This document shows positions 10,388-18,350 of a DNA stretch of 64,000 bases, piece by piece. The notes below the pieces were generated by a model. It was not told the origin of the DNA and ran no database searches. It saw only the letters and a program-made list of their open reading frames with translations. Each line of letters starts with the position of its first letter. Position 1 is the first letter of the stretch. Origin of the DNA: Turicibacter faecis (GTDB lineage Bacteria; Bacillota_I; Bacilli_A; MOL361; Turicibacteraceae); the NCBI RefSeq assembly GCF_037076425.1, contig NZ_AP028127.1:1270001-1334000 (forward strand), read 5' to 3'. The translations under genes were made by a program, and so were the position numbers.

Positions 10388-12076
10388 CTATAGATTAAAC
10401 TCTTCCACAATTGGAATAATAATCGGTTTACGTTTCGTTTTATTGAAAAGTAACTTTCCTACTTTATCTCGTAGCTCCTGTCTTAACCCCTGCCAATTTA
10501 CATACTGTTCTGTCACAAACTGCCCAATAATCTGACGAACTAATTCGTCGAGTAATTTATAAAGTTCCTCGTTCCCTTTTTCATAAACAAATCCTTTGCT
10601 CACAATCTGAGGTCCCGCTACAATAGCCTTCGTATTTTTATTTAAATTCGCAATAACAACGATAATTCCATCATTCGCCATCAATTGACGATCGCGTAAG
10701 ACAACACTTCCAATGTCACCAACACCCAAGCCGTCTACCAACACCTGATCGATTTGAATATGCTCGGTATGATTGACCAATTCACGTTGTTGAAATTCAA
10801 CAACATCACCATTATCTAATAAAATAATATTTTCAGGACGATACCCCATTTGTTCTGCTACCTTAGCATGAGCAACTAAATTGCGATACTCACCAATAAC
10901 AGGCATCACATATTGCGGTTTTAATAAATTCATCATTAACTTCAAATCTTCACTACTTGCATGAGACGAAGGTAACAAATTCTTATTAACAACAAACACC
11001 TGTGCCCCTGTGCGATAAAGCATATCAATTGTTCGGGCAGCCTTTACTTCATTCCCCGGAATTGGAGGTGTAGCCACAATCACCATATCCGTTTTTTCAA
11101 TATGAATTAATCGATCTTGGTGTTTGGCCATTCTCGTTAATGAATTGAATGGCTCATGACGATTTCCTGTTGTTAACACCACTAAGTTTGAAAGATTATT
11201 ATCGTTTTTTTCATCAATATATAACAGGTTCATTAACATTGATTTTGGAATACGTAAATATCCTAATTTCACTGCAATATCGACGATACGCTGCATTTTA
11301 CGCCCAATAATAGCAATTTTACGTTTATATTGAACAGCTAAATCAATGACTAACTGAATGCGATAAAGGTCAGACGAATATAACGAACAAATAATACGTC
11401 CATTAGCACGTGAAAATGCCTCATCCAACTCATATTGAAGCGCCGATCCCGCTCCAGTATAACCTGATTTATCCGCATTAATACTCTCCGAAAGTAAACA
11501 TAAAACGCCTTCTTTTGAAATTTCAGAAATTTTAGCATAATTTGTTTGATAACGTCCTTTTGCATTTTGATCAAAAGTAAAATCAGAGGTATAAACAATG
11601 ACCCCATCCGTTGTATGAATACAAATAGCGACCGAATCAGGAATGCTATGAGTCGTTTTAAAGAAAGTAACTTTAATTTCCCCAAAGAACAGCTCATTAT
11701 TCTCACGAATTTTATAAAGCTTATATTGTTTATAGTCTAATCCATTTTCCGTTAATGCATCTTCTACTAATGACATCGTTAATCGAGTTCCGTAAACAGG
11801 AACGTTAATCACGCTTAAAAGTTGTGGAATAGCTCCTATGTGATCCTCATGACCATGTGATAAAAACACTCCTTGCACGCGAGATGCATTCTCTTTTAAA
11901 TAGGTAAAATCAGGAATAACTGCATCTACTCCTAATAAGTCCTCTGTTGGGTATTTTAAGCCTGCATCTAAAATGAAAATTTTATCATTTACTTCTACAA
12001 CGTATAAGTTTTTTCCGTTTTCATCAAGCCCACCTAATGCAAAAATTTTAATTTTTTGTTCTACTATTGATGCCAC
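10388..12076 (-). CDS. rnj: Ribonuclease J
   Basis: Metallo-beta-lactamase/beta-CASP exo- and endoribonuclease of mRNA decay and RNA maturation. The metal motif HGHEDH (residues 74-79 from this start) is intact, unlike many RNase J2 proteins, so the enzyme should be active. The C-terminal end (KTKRKPIIIPIVEEF) is typical. Start chosen at GTG 12076, which leaves ten residues before IFALGG as in both Bacillus RNase J proteins; the upstream in-frame TTG at 12106 has no SD. The gene order dapA-rnj-spoIIIE matches Bacillus rnjB. A small ORF with a strong SD overlaps this start, suggesting coupled translation. Confidence 0.9.
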   Translation of the reverse strand: MASIVEQKIKIFALGGLDENGKNLYVVEVNDKIFILDAGLKYPTEDLLGVDAVIPDFTYLKENASRVQGVFLSHGHEDHIGAIPQLLSVINVPVYGTRLTMSLVEDALTENGLDYKQYKLYKIRENNELFFGEIKVTFFKTTHSIPDSVAICIHTTDGVIVYTSDFTFDQNAKGRYQTNYAKISEISKEGVLCLLSESINADKSGYTGAGSALQYELDEAFSRANGRIICSLYSSDLYRIQLVIDLAVQYKRKIAIIGRKMQRIVDIAVKLGYLRIPKSMLMNLLYIDEKNDNNLSNLVVLTTGNRHEPFNSLTRMAKHQDRLIHIEKTDMVIVATPPIPGNEVKAARTIDMLYRTGAQVFVVNKNLLPSSHASSEDLKLMMNLLKPQYVMPVIGEYRNLVAHAKVAEQMGYRPENIILLDNGDVVEFQQRELVNHTEHIQIDQVLVDGLGVGDIGSVVLRDRQLMANDGIIVVIANLNKNTKAIVAGPQIVSKGFVYEKGNEELYKLLDELVRQIIGQFVTEQYVNWQGLRQELRDKVGKLLFNKTKRKPIIIPIVEEFNL

Positions 12077-12138
12077 ATTCTCATCGCTGTCAATGATATG
12101 AAACAACTTACTATTTCATAGGTTACCTCAGTTGACAA
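12064..12138 (-). CDS. Possible 24-codon upstream ORF overlapping the RNase J start
   Basis: TTG start at 12138, seven nt after the near-ideal SD AAAGGAGG (about 12146-12153); TAG stop at 12064-12066. It is out of frame with rnj and ends 12 nt past the proposed rnj GTG (12076). It resembles no protein known to me. It could be a leader peptide coupling translation to rnj, or mark a frameshift in the sequence. Confidence 0.35.
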   Translation of the reverse strand: MSTEVTYEIVSCFISLTAMRMWHQ

Positions 12139-12153
12139 CGACCCACCTCCTTT

Positions 12154-12694
12154 AATTTAAAATTCAACTAAAAACATCTACTGTAACCTCTTTTATTTAA
12201 TCATTGTAAACAATTCTATCATTTTCATATCCATGTAATAAAAGGGAAGTTTTCTCTCACTACGTCGCATAAACCTCATCTTTAATTAAACATTTTCATA
12301 TCTATTAGTTTTGAATTTTTCAGACCTTAAAACCAACAACTCTACTCTTAAAGTTATTGGCAAGAACGACTAGTTTTATTCTGTCTATCTTTATTTAGTA
12401 ATTAAGATCATACCGTCTCTTTTAACTTGCTCCATTTTTTAAAAAATAATGACGATTATTTCATCAACCATTACGAATTTGTAAAATTAAAAGTTTAAAT
12501 TAAGAATTCATTTAATTTATTAACGACATAAAAAAAAGATACACTATAACAATTTTTAATCTTAAAATAAAGACCCTGTCCCTCATTTATATCAAACCGA
12601 AAATGTTTATCTTCTACCTTTATTATAGTACATCCATTGAAAGACGACAAGTGTTAGAATATTTTTTTACCGAAAAACGGCAGCTAAATTAAAA
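12154..12694 (-). other. Long RNase J leader region
   Basis: About 540 bp without a supported gene. A sigma-A-like promoter at 12622-12650 would produce a leader of about 475 nt before the SD. No obvious terminator-like hairpin plus T-run was found within it. Confidence 0.5.
12622..12650 (-). promoter_or_regulatory. Sigma-A-like promoter upstream of RNase J
   Basis: Minus-strand -35 TTGTCG (12645-12650), 17-nt spacer, perfect -10 TATAAT (12622-12627). Confidence 0.6.
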
Positions 12695-12695
12695 G

Positions 12696-12727
12696 CAAAA
12701 AAACATCTGCTTTACTCAGATGTTTTT
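12696..12727 (-). terminator. Terminator of the spoVFA-asd-dapG-dapA operon
   Basis: Stem ACATCTG / CAGATGT (arms about 12703-12709 and 12717-12723) with T-runs on both sides; seven T follow on the minus strand. Confidence 0.85.
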
Positions 12728-12736
12728 TCTTAATGT

Positions 12737-13618
12737 CTATTCGTCGAACAGTGGACTTAGTTGCTCAAACAGTGCCTGGCTTTCAAACTGATTCATCTCA
12801 ACTAGTGGAAGTCGAAGCCCACCTACTTCCATACCAAGTTGATTTAACATGGCTTTAACCGGAATTGGATTGGTGGTCGTAAATAACCCCCGATAAAGGG
12901 GATCAAGTTTTTCATTCAACGCTTCCGCCTCCTCTTTTTGACCATTGTTATATAACTGATAAATTTTATTCATTTGTAATCCTGCAACATGAGAGGCAAC
13001 TGAAATAACACCATCGCACCCCAACTTCAAGGCATTTAAATAGTTCGAATCATCCCCGCTATATAATAGAAAATCTTCTGGTGCCTTTTCCTTTAATGCT
13101 TTTAGTAGTTCCAAATCACCACTCGAATCTTTAATTCCTACAATATTTTTTATTTCCGCTAACTCCAAAATTGTTTCTAGCGATAGACTAACTCCTGTTC
13201 GAGAGGGAATATTGTATAAGAAAATAGGTAAATCTGTTGATTCGGCAATTGCCTTAAAATGCGTTAAAAGACCTAGCTGATTTGGCTTATTATAATAGGG
13301 AGTCACAACTAATACAGCATCAGCCCCCACTTCCTCGGCTAACTTAACATTATGAATGGTTGTTTTTGTATTATTCGTTCCCACACCCACGATAATAGGG
13401 ATGGTTCCTCCCGCAAAATCAACGGCTGTTTCCCAAACCCGTAACCGTTCAATCGCTGTTAGTGTTGGGGCCTCTCCTGTTGTTCCTGTAACGACTAAGC
13501 TTGTTGATCCGTGTTTTAGAAGATGTAAAATTAACCGTCTTAAGCTACTAATATTTAGTTGATTATTTTCATTAAATGGGGTTACCATCGCAGTCATAAC
13601 TGGCCCAAAACTATTCAT
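12737..13618 (-). CDS. dapA: 4-hydroxy-tetrahydrodipicolinate synthase DapA
   Basis: Condenses pyruvate with aspartate semialdehyde to 4-hydroxy-tetrahydrodipicolinate. The 293-residue TIM-barrel protein has TGTTGE (44-49), the catalytic Tyr in FLYNIPSRTG (135) and the Schiff-base Lys in VGIKDSSG (163). Start chosen at ATG 13618 because SD AAGGA lies about 10 nt upstream; an in-frame GTG at 13627 almost abuts the SD. Last gene of the dipicolinate operon, about 20 nt after dapG. Known Bacillus orthologues serve both lysine/DAP and dipicolinate; the operon context suggests a spore role here. Confidence 0.94.
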   Translation of the reverse strand: MNSFGPVMTAMVTPFNENNQLNISSLRRLILHLLKHGSTSLVVTGTTGEAPTLTAIERLRVWETAVDFAGGTIPIIVGVGTNNTKTTIHNVKLAEEVGADAVLVVTPYYNKPNQLGLLTHFKAIAESTDLPIFLYNIPSRTGVSLSLETILELAEIKNIVGIKDSSGDLELLKALKEKAPEDFLLYSGDDSNYLNALKLGCDGVISVASHVAGLQMNKIYQLYNNGQKEEAEALNEKLDPLYRGLFTTTNPIPVKAMLNQLGMEVGGLRLPLVEMNQFESQALFEQLSPLFDE

Positions 13619-13637
13619 AACTCTCACATCCTTCTTT

Positions 13638-14675
13638 TTAAATTAAATTATAATGTAAAAAATTCAATGTCTCTTCAAGTTTTAATGCGTCAACATAAAA
13701 TGTTAGTTCCATAGGTGTTCTTTGCTGATTCATCCAACTTACCTGAACATAATTTCCATGCTTTTCGTACGAAAGCCCTTCGTCTTTTAAATACTTTTCA
13801 ACGGCTTCCTCATCATAGGTTTGTGCATACCAATACTCTCCGTGTTTAACTAGTTCATGACACTCAATAGGACGAACAACACCAAAAATTTCATATCTTG
13901 TATATCCAGCCTTATAAGTTAAACTTAGTGTTGTTACTTCCTCATCAACAACATATGTCCCAATATGATCTGCACTTGTCGAACGTAGCCGTAAGTTTAC
14001 ATGGTTCTTTTTCGCTAATTCAATTGCTTTTAAATGAATAACCTTTGCCCCCCGGGCAGCTAAAGCAATTAAGCTATCGTAACTTATTTTTTCCAAAACT
14101 CTCGCATTTTTTACTAACTTAGGATCCGCTGTCATGACTCCCTCAACGTCAGAATAAATATCAACGTAAGTTGCCTTTAAAGCCCCACCTAAAGCAACAG
14201 CCGATGTATCACTTCCTCCACGTCCTAGTGTTGTAATACTTCCATCCTCTGTTGTACCTAAAAAACCGGGAGCCACTAACACATCATAATCATTAAACAA
14301 ATCCATCATTTTATCTATCTCAACCGTAATGATGTTTGCATTAGTATAGTTAGTATCTGTTTTAATTCCAACCTCACTTGGGGCCAGCGAAGTCACCTTT
14401 AATCCTTGCTGTTGCAAAAAGTCCGACATGACAATGCTTGAAAGAATTTCTCCGCATGAAAGAAGTCGATCATACTCCCGTTTAGACACATGATAAGTCA
14501 CTAATTCTTTCAATGAATCCGTCGCATAGGGTTCGCCATGTCTTCCCATTGCTGATACAACAACAACGACTTTATACCCTGCACTCACTTCACGTCGAAT
14601 ATGTCTAAATGCTTGGTATCTCATTGCCTGATCTCTTACCGAAGTTCCACCGAATTTCATCACTACAATATCCAT
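13638..14675 (-). CDS. dapG: Aspartokinase (DapG-like, short regulatory region)
   Basis: Phosphorylates aspartate, the first step towards aspartate semialdehyde and dipicolinate. The kinase domain is complete: KFGGTS at residues 7-12, VVVVSAMGRHGEPYATD, GRGGSDTSA and SDVEGVMTADP. The protein is only 345 residues against about 400 for DapG, because the region after about residue 250 is roughly 95 residues rather than a full pair of ACT domains, so allosteric control is probably altered. Start chosen at ATG 14675 with SD AGGTGA, one nt after the asd stop; GTG 14684 is the alternative. The position between asd and dapA is the Bacillus arrangement. Confidence 0.92.
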   Translation of the reverse strand: MDIVVMKFGGTSVRDQAMRYQAFRHIRREVSAGYKVVVVVSAMGRHGEPYATDSLKELVTYHVSKREYDRLLSCGEILSSIVMSDFLQQQGLKVTSLAPSEVGIKTDTNYTNANIITVEIDKMMDLFNDYDVLVAPGFLGTTEDGSITTLGRGGSDTSAVALGGALKATYVDIYSDVEGVMTADPKLVKNARVLEKISYDSLIALAARGAKVIHLKAIELAKKNHVNLRLRSTSADHIGTYVVDEEVTTLSLTYKAGYTRYEIFGVVRPIECHELVKHGEYWYAQTYDEEAVEKYLKDEGLSYEKHGNYVQVSWMNQQRTPMELTFYVDALKLEETLNFLHYNLI

Positions 14676-14676
14676 T

Positions 14677-15714
14677 TTAATCACCTAACAATCCGTTCTG
14701 ATGCATATAATACGCAATCTGTACACTATTTAGGGCGGCTCCTTTAAGAATGTTATCCGCAACGATCCAAAAATGAATCACCTGCTCCTCGAACAAATCC
14801 TTTCGGATACGCCCTACAAATACCTCATCACGATGCTGTAAATATAAAGGCATTGGGTAGGTTTGATGTGAAATATCATCCCGTAAAACTACATCTTCAC
14901 ACTGTTCAAATAAATCAATAATTTCCATTCGCGTACTCACAGGTGACTTCAACTTAACCGTAGTTGAAATACTATGACCATAGCGAACTGGAACGCGAAC
15001 ACAGGTGGCATTTACCTTTATCCCATCATCGTTTAATATTTTTTGTGTTTCGTTAATCATCTTGATTTCCTCTTTCGTATAACCTGATTCCATAAACACA
15101 TCTATTTGCGGAATCACATTATGCGCAATTTTATAATAAATCTCATCTGAGCGAGTCGGTAAAATTTGTGGTAGATGATTCTCGTCTGTTAACTCTGCAT
15201 CATACTCATACAATGCCTTCGCTCCCGCTCCCGAAATAGCCTGATAGGTAGAAACATTCACTGACTCAATTCCGTATCTATCTCTTAACGGTTTTAATGC
15301 GACCACAAGTTGAATCGTCGAACAATTGGGATTAGCAATTAATCTTGTTTCCTTTGATAAAATATGAGCGTTCACTTCGGGTACAACTAAAGGAATCTCT
15401 GGGTCCATTCGAAAGGCACTCGTATTATCAATCACAACAGCACCTTTTGAGACAGCAATCGGAGCGTATTTTAACGATACACTTCCTCCGGCACTAAAAA
15501 AGGCAAGGTCAATATCATCAAACGAATTTTCCGTTAATTCCTCAATCACAACATTACTATTTCTGAAGGAATACACTTTTCCTGCTGAACGTTTAGACGC
15601 TAATAATCGCAAAGAAGAAACTGGGATAGGATAACGATCTAATGTCTCTATCATGTTGCGTCCTACCTCGCCGCTTGCCCCGACAATTGCAACACGATAT
15701 CCTCGTTGGTCCAT
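14677..15714 (-). CDS. asd: Aspartate-semialdehyde dehydrogenase
   Basis: Reduces aspartyl phosphate to aspartate semialdehyde with NADPH. The 345-residue protein has an N-terminal Rossmann motif GASGEVG (12-18), the catalytic Cys in NPNCST (Cys131) and a C-terminal catalytic His in RYGHS. The start ATG 15714 overlaps the spoVFA stop by one nt (TGATG), with GGGGG about 7 nt upstream, so the two genes are translationally coupled. It supplies the substrate of DapA, encoded two genes downstream. Confidence 0.95.
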   Translation of the reverse strand: MDQRGYRVAIVGASGEVGRNMIETLDRYPIPVSSLRLLASKRSAGKVYSFRNSNVVIEELTENSFDDIDLAFFSAGGSVSLKYAPIAVSKGAVVIDNTSAFRMDPEIPLVVPEVNAHILSKETRLIANPNCSTIQLVVALKPLRDRYGIESVNVSTYQAISGAGAKALYEYDAELTDENHLPQILPTRSDEIYYKIAHNVIPQIDVFMESGYTKEEIKMINETQKILNDDGIKVNATCVRVPVRYGHSISTTVKLKSPVSTRMEIIDLFEQCEDVVLRDDISHQTYPMPLYLQHRDEVFVGRIRKDLFEEQVIHFWIVADNILKGAALNSVQIAYYMHQNGLLGD

Positions 15715-16550
15715 CACAATCCCCCTTTCTTTTCACTTGAGGCAATGTAATCTCTAACAAAGCGGAATAAATAATAAGCTGCCGTCTTAGGCGCAATAAT
15801 ACTTGGTAAAGACAATGCTAATTCCGATTGGATTCCCAATTCTTCAGCTTTCTTAAAGTTAACACCTCCCGGCTTACTACTCACGTCTAGAACGTAGCAG
15901 TCGCGTCTCACTTGAGTTAAATCCTGCTCATCTAGCATCATAAAAGGAACTGTATTTACAATGACATCATAATGATGTAAATCACTTCTCATCAAATCAA
16001 TATGAATTGGATTTAATCCCATTTCAAATAATCGTGCCTCGTCTTTTTTCTTTCTAAAAGTCACGCTAACATATGCACCCAATGCCTTTAAGTCCCGTGC
16101 AATAGTCATCGCTATTCGCCCTGAACCAATAACTAAAATCTCTGCCTGATGAATCGTAATATCTGTGTTTTTTATAATATGATATATCACACCTTCCGCT
16201 GTTGGAATCGAATTATAAATTGCGACTTCATCATGGTCGAAAATCACTTCATATTTTCTTGGCACAACTTCTAGCAATTTCAATAATTTTGGATAGCGAA
16301 TGGGGGTTAAGATAACACAATCTTCAGGCAAATGCCGTAAAACATCCTCTGTTAAATATAAATGGGTATTCGCAATTCTACCATCCTCTGCAATGCCACC
16401 GAACGGTAAAATAAGATAATGTGTTTCTTTTAAAATATGAAAATCAAAGCTTGAAGAATCCAGATGATATTGAATCAAATCCATCCCGCTATCACGAATA
16501 TATTCAGATAAATAATTCATCCGTTTATCATTATTTATGATTAAAATCAT
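15714..16550 (-). CDS. spoVFA: Dipicolinate synthase subunit A (SpoVFA/DpaA)
   Basis: Oxidises the DapA product to dipicolinic acid, the spore-core calcium chelator, in the mother cell. The 278-residue protein has a divergent N-terminal half, the conserved segment VAIYNSIPTAEG, a Rossmann motif VIGSGRIAMTIARDLKALG, and SKPGG and APKTAAYY near the C-terminus, all typical of DpaA. Start chosen at ATG 16550 (SD AGGTG, 6 nt); GTG 16559 is the alternative. It is the first gene of the operon. The partner subunit spoVFB, normally next to it in bacilli, is absent from this position. A sigma-K-like promoter precedes it. Confidence 0.92.
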   Translation of the reverse strand: MILIINNDKRMNYLSEYIRDSGMDLIQYHLDSSSFDFHILKETHYLILPFGGIAEDGRIANTHLYLTEDVLRHLPEDCVILTPIRYPKLLKLLEVVPRKYEVIFDHDEVAIYNSIPTAEGVIYHIIKNTDITIHQAEILVIGSGRIAMTIARDLKALGAYVSVTFRKKKDEARLFEMGLNPIHIDLMRSDLHHYDVIVNTVPFMMLDEQDLTQVRRDCYVLDVSSKPGGVNFKKAEELGIQSELALSLPSIIAPKTAAYYLFRFVRDYIASSEKKGGL

Positions 16551-16582
16551 AATGATCACCTACCTTCTCTGTAGTTACATAG

Positions 16583-16611
16583 TATTTTATGACGGGAGAA
16601 ATCAAGTCGTG
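16583..16611 (-). promoter_or_regulatory. Sigma-K-like promoter of the dipicolinate operon
   Basis: Minus-strand -10 CATAAAATA (16583-16591) fits the sigma-K pattern CATANNNTA exactly, with CAC (16609-16611) 17 nt upstream matching the short sigma-K -35. Bacillus spoVF is a sigma-K operon, so site and gene agree. Confidence 0.6.
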
Positions 16612-16614
16612 ACA

Positions 16615-17160
16615 ATATTATCAACAATGTCTTAATAACTCGTTGACATTTGAGAACTCTTATATTACGTAGCGTTAGGTGGATTTTTCTCCCTCATCCA
16701 CTCTCCTTTAGTCTGTAAACAGGAGCCGATGATCGAGCTAATTTTTTCCTACGAAAACCTTTAATGAACTTATCTCTATCCCGCATTCCTACACTTAATT
16801 AACGAGAGTTCATATTTTTCAGCAAGATAAAACTCGTAGAAAAAGCGTCGAGATTGACTTTTTCTACGAGTTTTAATGTCTGATCAAAAGAACAACTCAA
16901 TACTAGCAAACAATAGCAGTTCTGATATACCTCCCTATCTATCCGGCATTTAGCACACCATGAAAAACTACCACATAACTTCCTAAACTAACAGTTGCAA
17001 CTTGGCTCCCCCTCACTATAAAGAACTCATTCATCACAAAAATAGATAATCTTAATTTCGTATCAGAGCGGCACGGAAAACTTATCTAAACAAAATAAGT
17101 ATTTATCACTTCACCCTATAAATTTGCCCTAGGACTTCGGCTTATTTAGTTAACTTTGTC
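16615..17160. other. Gap between ylxY and the dipicolinate operon
   Basis: No ORF of interest. It contains one long perfect inverted repeat (16829-16874), listed separately. The remainder is AT-rich and featureless to the eye. Confidence 0.45.
16829..16874. repeat. Isolated 17-bp inverted repeat
   Basis: Arms 16829-16845 and 16858-16874 are perfect complements (AAAACTCGTAGAAAAAG) around a 12-nt loop. Only four T follow on either strand. It may be a bidirectional terminator or a transcript-stabilising hairpin, but no gene ends here. Confidence 0.6.
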
Positions 17161-17162
17161 AT

Positions 17163-17204
17163 GACTAAAAAGGCTAATGCTTACTTGCATTAGCCTTTTT
17201 AGTC
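17163..17204. terminator. Terminator downstream of ylxY
   Basis: Perfect 18-bp inverted repeat, arms 17163-17180 and 17187-17204, loop of 6 nt. The AAAAAGGC / GCCTTTTT core puts the T-run inside the stem. It lies about 60 nt past the ylxY stop and could work in both directions. Confidence 0.7.
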
Positions 17205-17263
17205 ACCATATTCAAAAAATATTTACTATCATATATCAGGTTTTAAACCATGAATCTTACTTT

Positions 17264-18196
17264 CTATCGACATTCCGGACGGGTCCCCTCTACTATTTCA
17301 TCAATGGTTTTAAATTCATACCCTTTTTCTTTTAATTGATTAATCATCGGTTCTAAAGCAATAACCGTTTCAGGTTTAGGATGCATGAGAATAAGAGCAC
17401 CTGGTTGTAGTTTTTTCATAACCCGATTAATTAAAACATCGGCTGTTCCACCTTTCCAATCTATGGTATCTGCCGTCCACATAATCGAATACATTCCCTG
17501 ATCATAAGCCGCCTTTAATGTTCGATCATTAAATTCTCCTGCTGGAGGGGCAAAATAAGTAATGGGTTCATTAATAATTGACTTCAATACATCATTTGTT
17601 TTTTTTATTTCATCTACATATTGCTCATAAGTAAAACTACCCCAACGTGATGGATGTGAGTAGGAATGGTTACCGATAACATGCCCATCTTCGTGTATTT
17701 TTTGAACCTGATTTTTATGATTTTCAGCGTATCGTCCCTCAAAGAAAAAGGTTGCCCGAACACCTAAACGATCTAAGATGTTTAACATTTTATCTAACTC
17801 TTCCTCCCCCCAAGCCACATTTATCAAAAGAGAGACATAGTCTCCATTCTCATTCCCCTTATAAATTGGGGTCTCTCGAAACTCTTCAGGGCTTTTTTCA
17901 TAATTGATGGCACGACAAACTAATAACGACGGATCGAAACTTCCATTTAATAGCATATTATTATAAGATAACTCATAATCAATTTCTGATCCTTGTAGAC
18001 CGGGTACAAATCCCCACACACTATCAATACGTGGTTCACTCGGTTCGACGCGATGAGTTTCCATATAATGAACTAACTGTTGGTGAATGTCATCATTCAT
18101 ATTTGAAACTGGGTATGACTTGGGATAGAAGTTCATCCCAATTAAAAGCGTGATATAAGCAATAATCCCAAACACAGCTCCTACTTTTTGCTTCAC
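17264..18196 (-). CDS. ylxY: YlxY-type polysaccharide deacetylase-like protein
   Basis: NodB-homology protein of 310 residues with an N-terminal signal anchor (about residues 5-24), probably exported. Metal ligands are partly kept (GNHSYSHP, and APPAGEF in the next motif). The first motif, normally TFDDGP, reads LLINVAWG, so the catalytic Asp pair is missing, as I recall for Bacillus YlxY. True deacetylase activity is therefore doubtful. Position after pnp is the Bacillus arrangement. Start chosen at GTG 18196 because AGAGGTG lies 6 nt upstream; GTG 18205 is inside that SD. Confidence 0.85.
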   Translation of the reverse strand: MKQKVGAVFGIIAYITLLIGMNFYPKSYPVSNMNDDIHQQLVHYMETHRVEPSEPRIDSVWGFVPGLQGSEIDYELSYNNMLLNGSFDPSLLVCRAINYEKSPEEFRETPIYKGNENGDYVSLLINVAWGEEELDKMLNILDRLGVRATFFFEGRYAENHKNQVQKIHEDGHVIGNHSYSHPSRWGSFTYEQYVDEIKKTNDVLKSIINEPITYFAPPAGEFNDRTLKAAYDQGMYSIMWTADTIDWKGGTADVLINRVMKKLQPGALILMHPKPETVIALEPMINQLKEKGYEFKTIDEIVEGTRPECR

Positions 18197-18319
18197 AGCG
18201 GTCACCTCTACTCATACGATTTAATCCTTATCAGTTTGCCACACTCATGTATGATTTATACATTTTTTTAATAATTTCTACCATATATTCGTATTTTACA
18301 AAGTTGCTTTCCAGAAAAT

Positions 18320-18343
18320 AAAAAAACTCGCAAATATGCGAGT
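18320..18343 (-). terminator. Terminator of pnp
   Basis: Stem ACTCGCA / TGCGAGT (18326-18332, 18337-18343), followed on the minus strand by seven T. Confidence 0.85.
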
Positions 18344-18350
18344 CCTTTTA

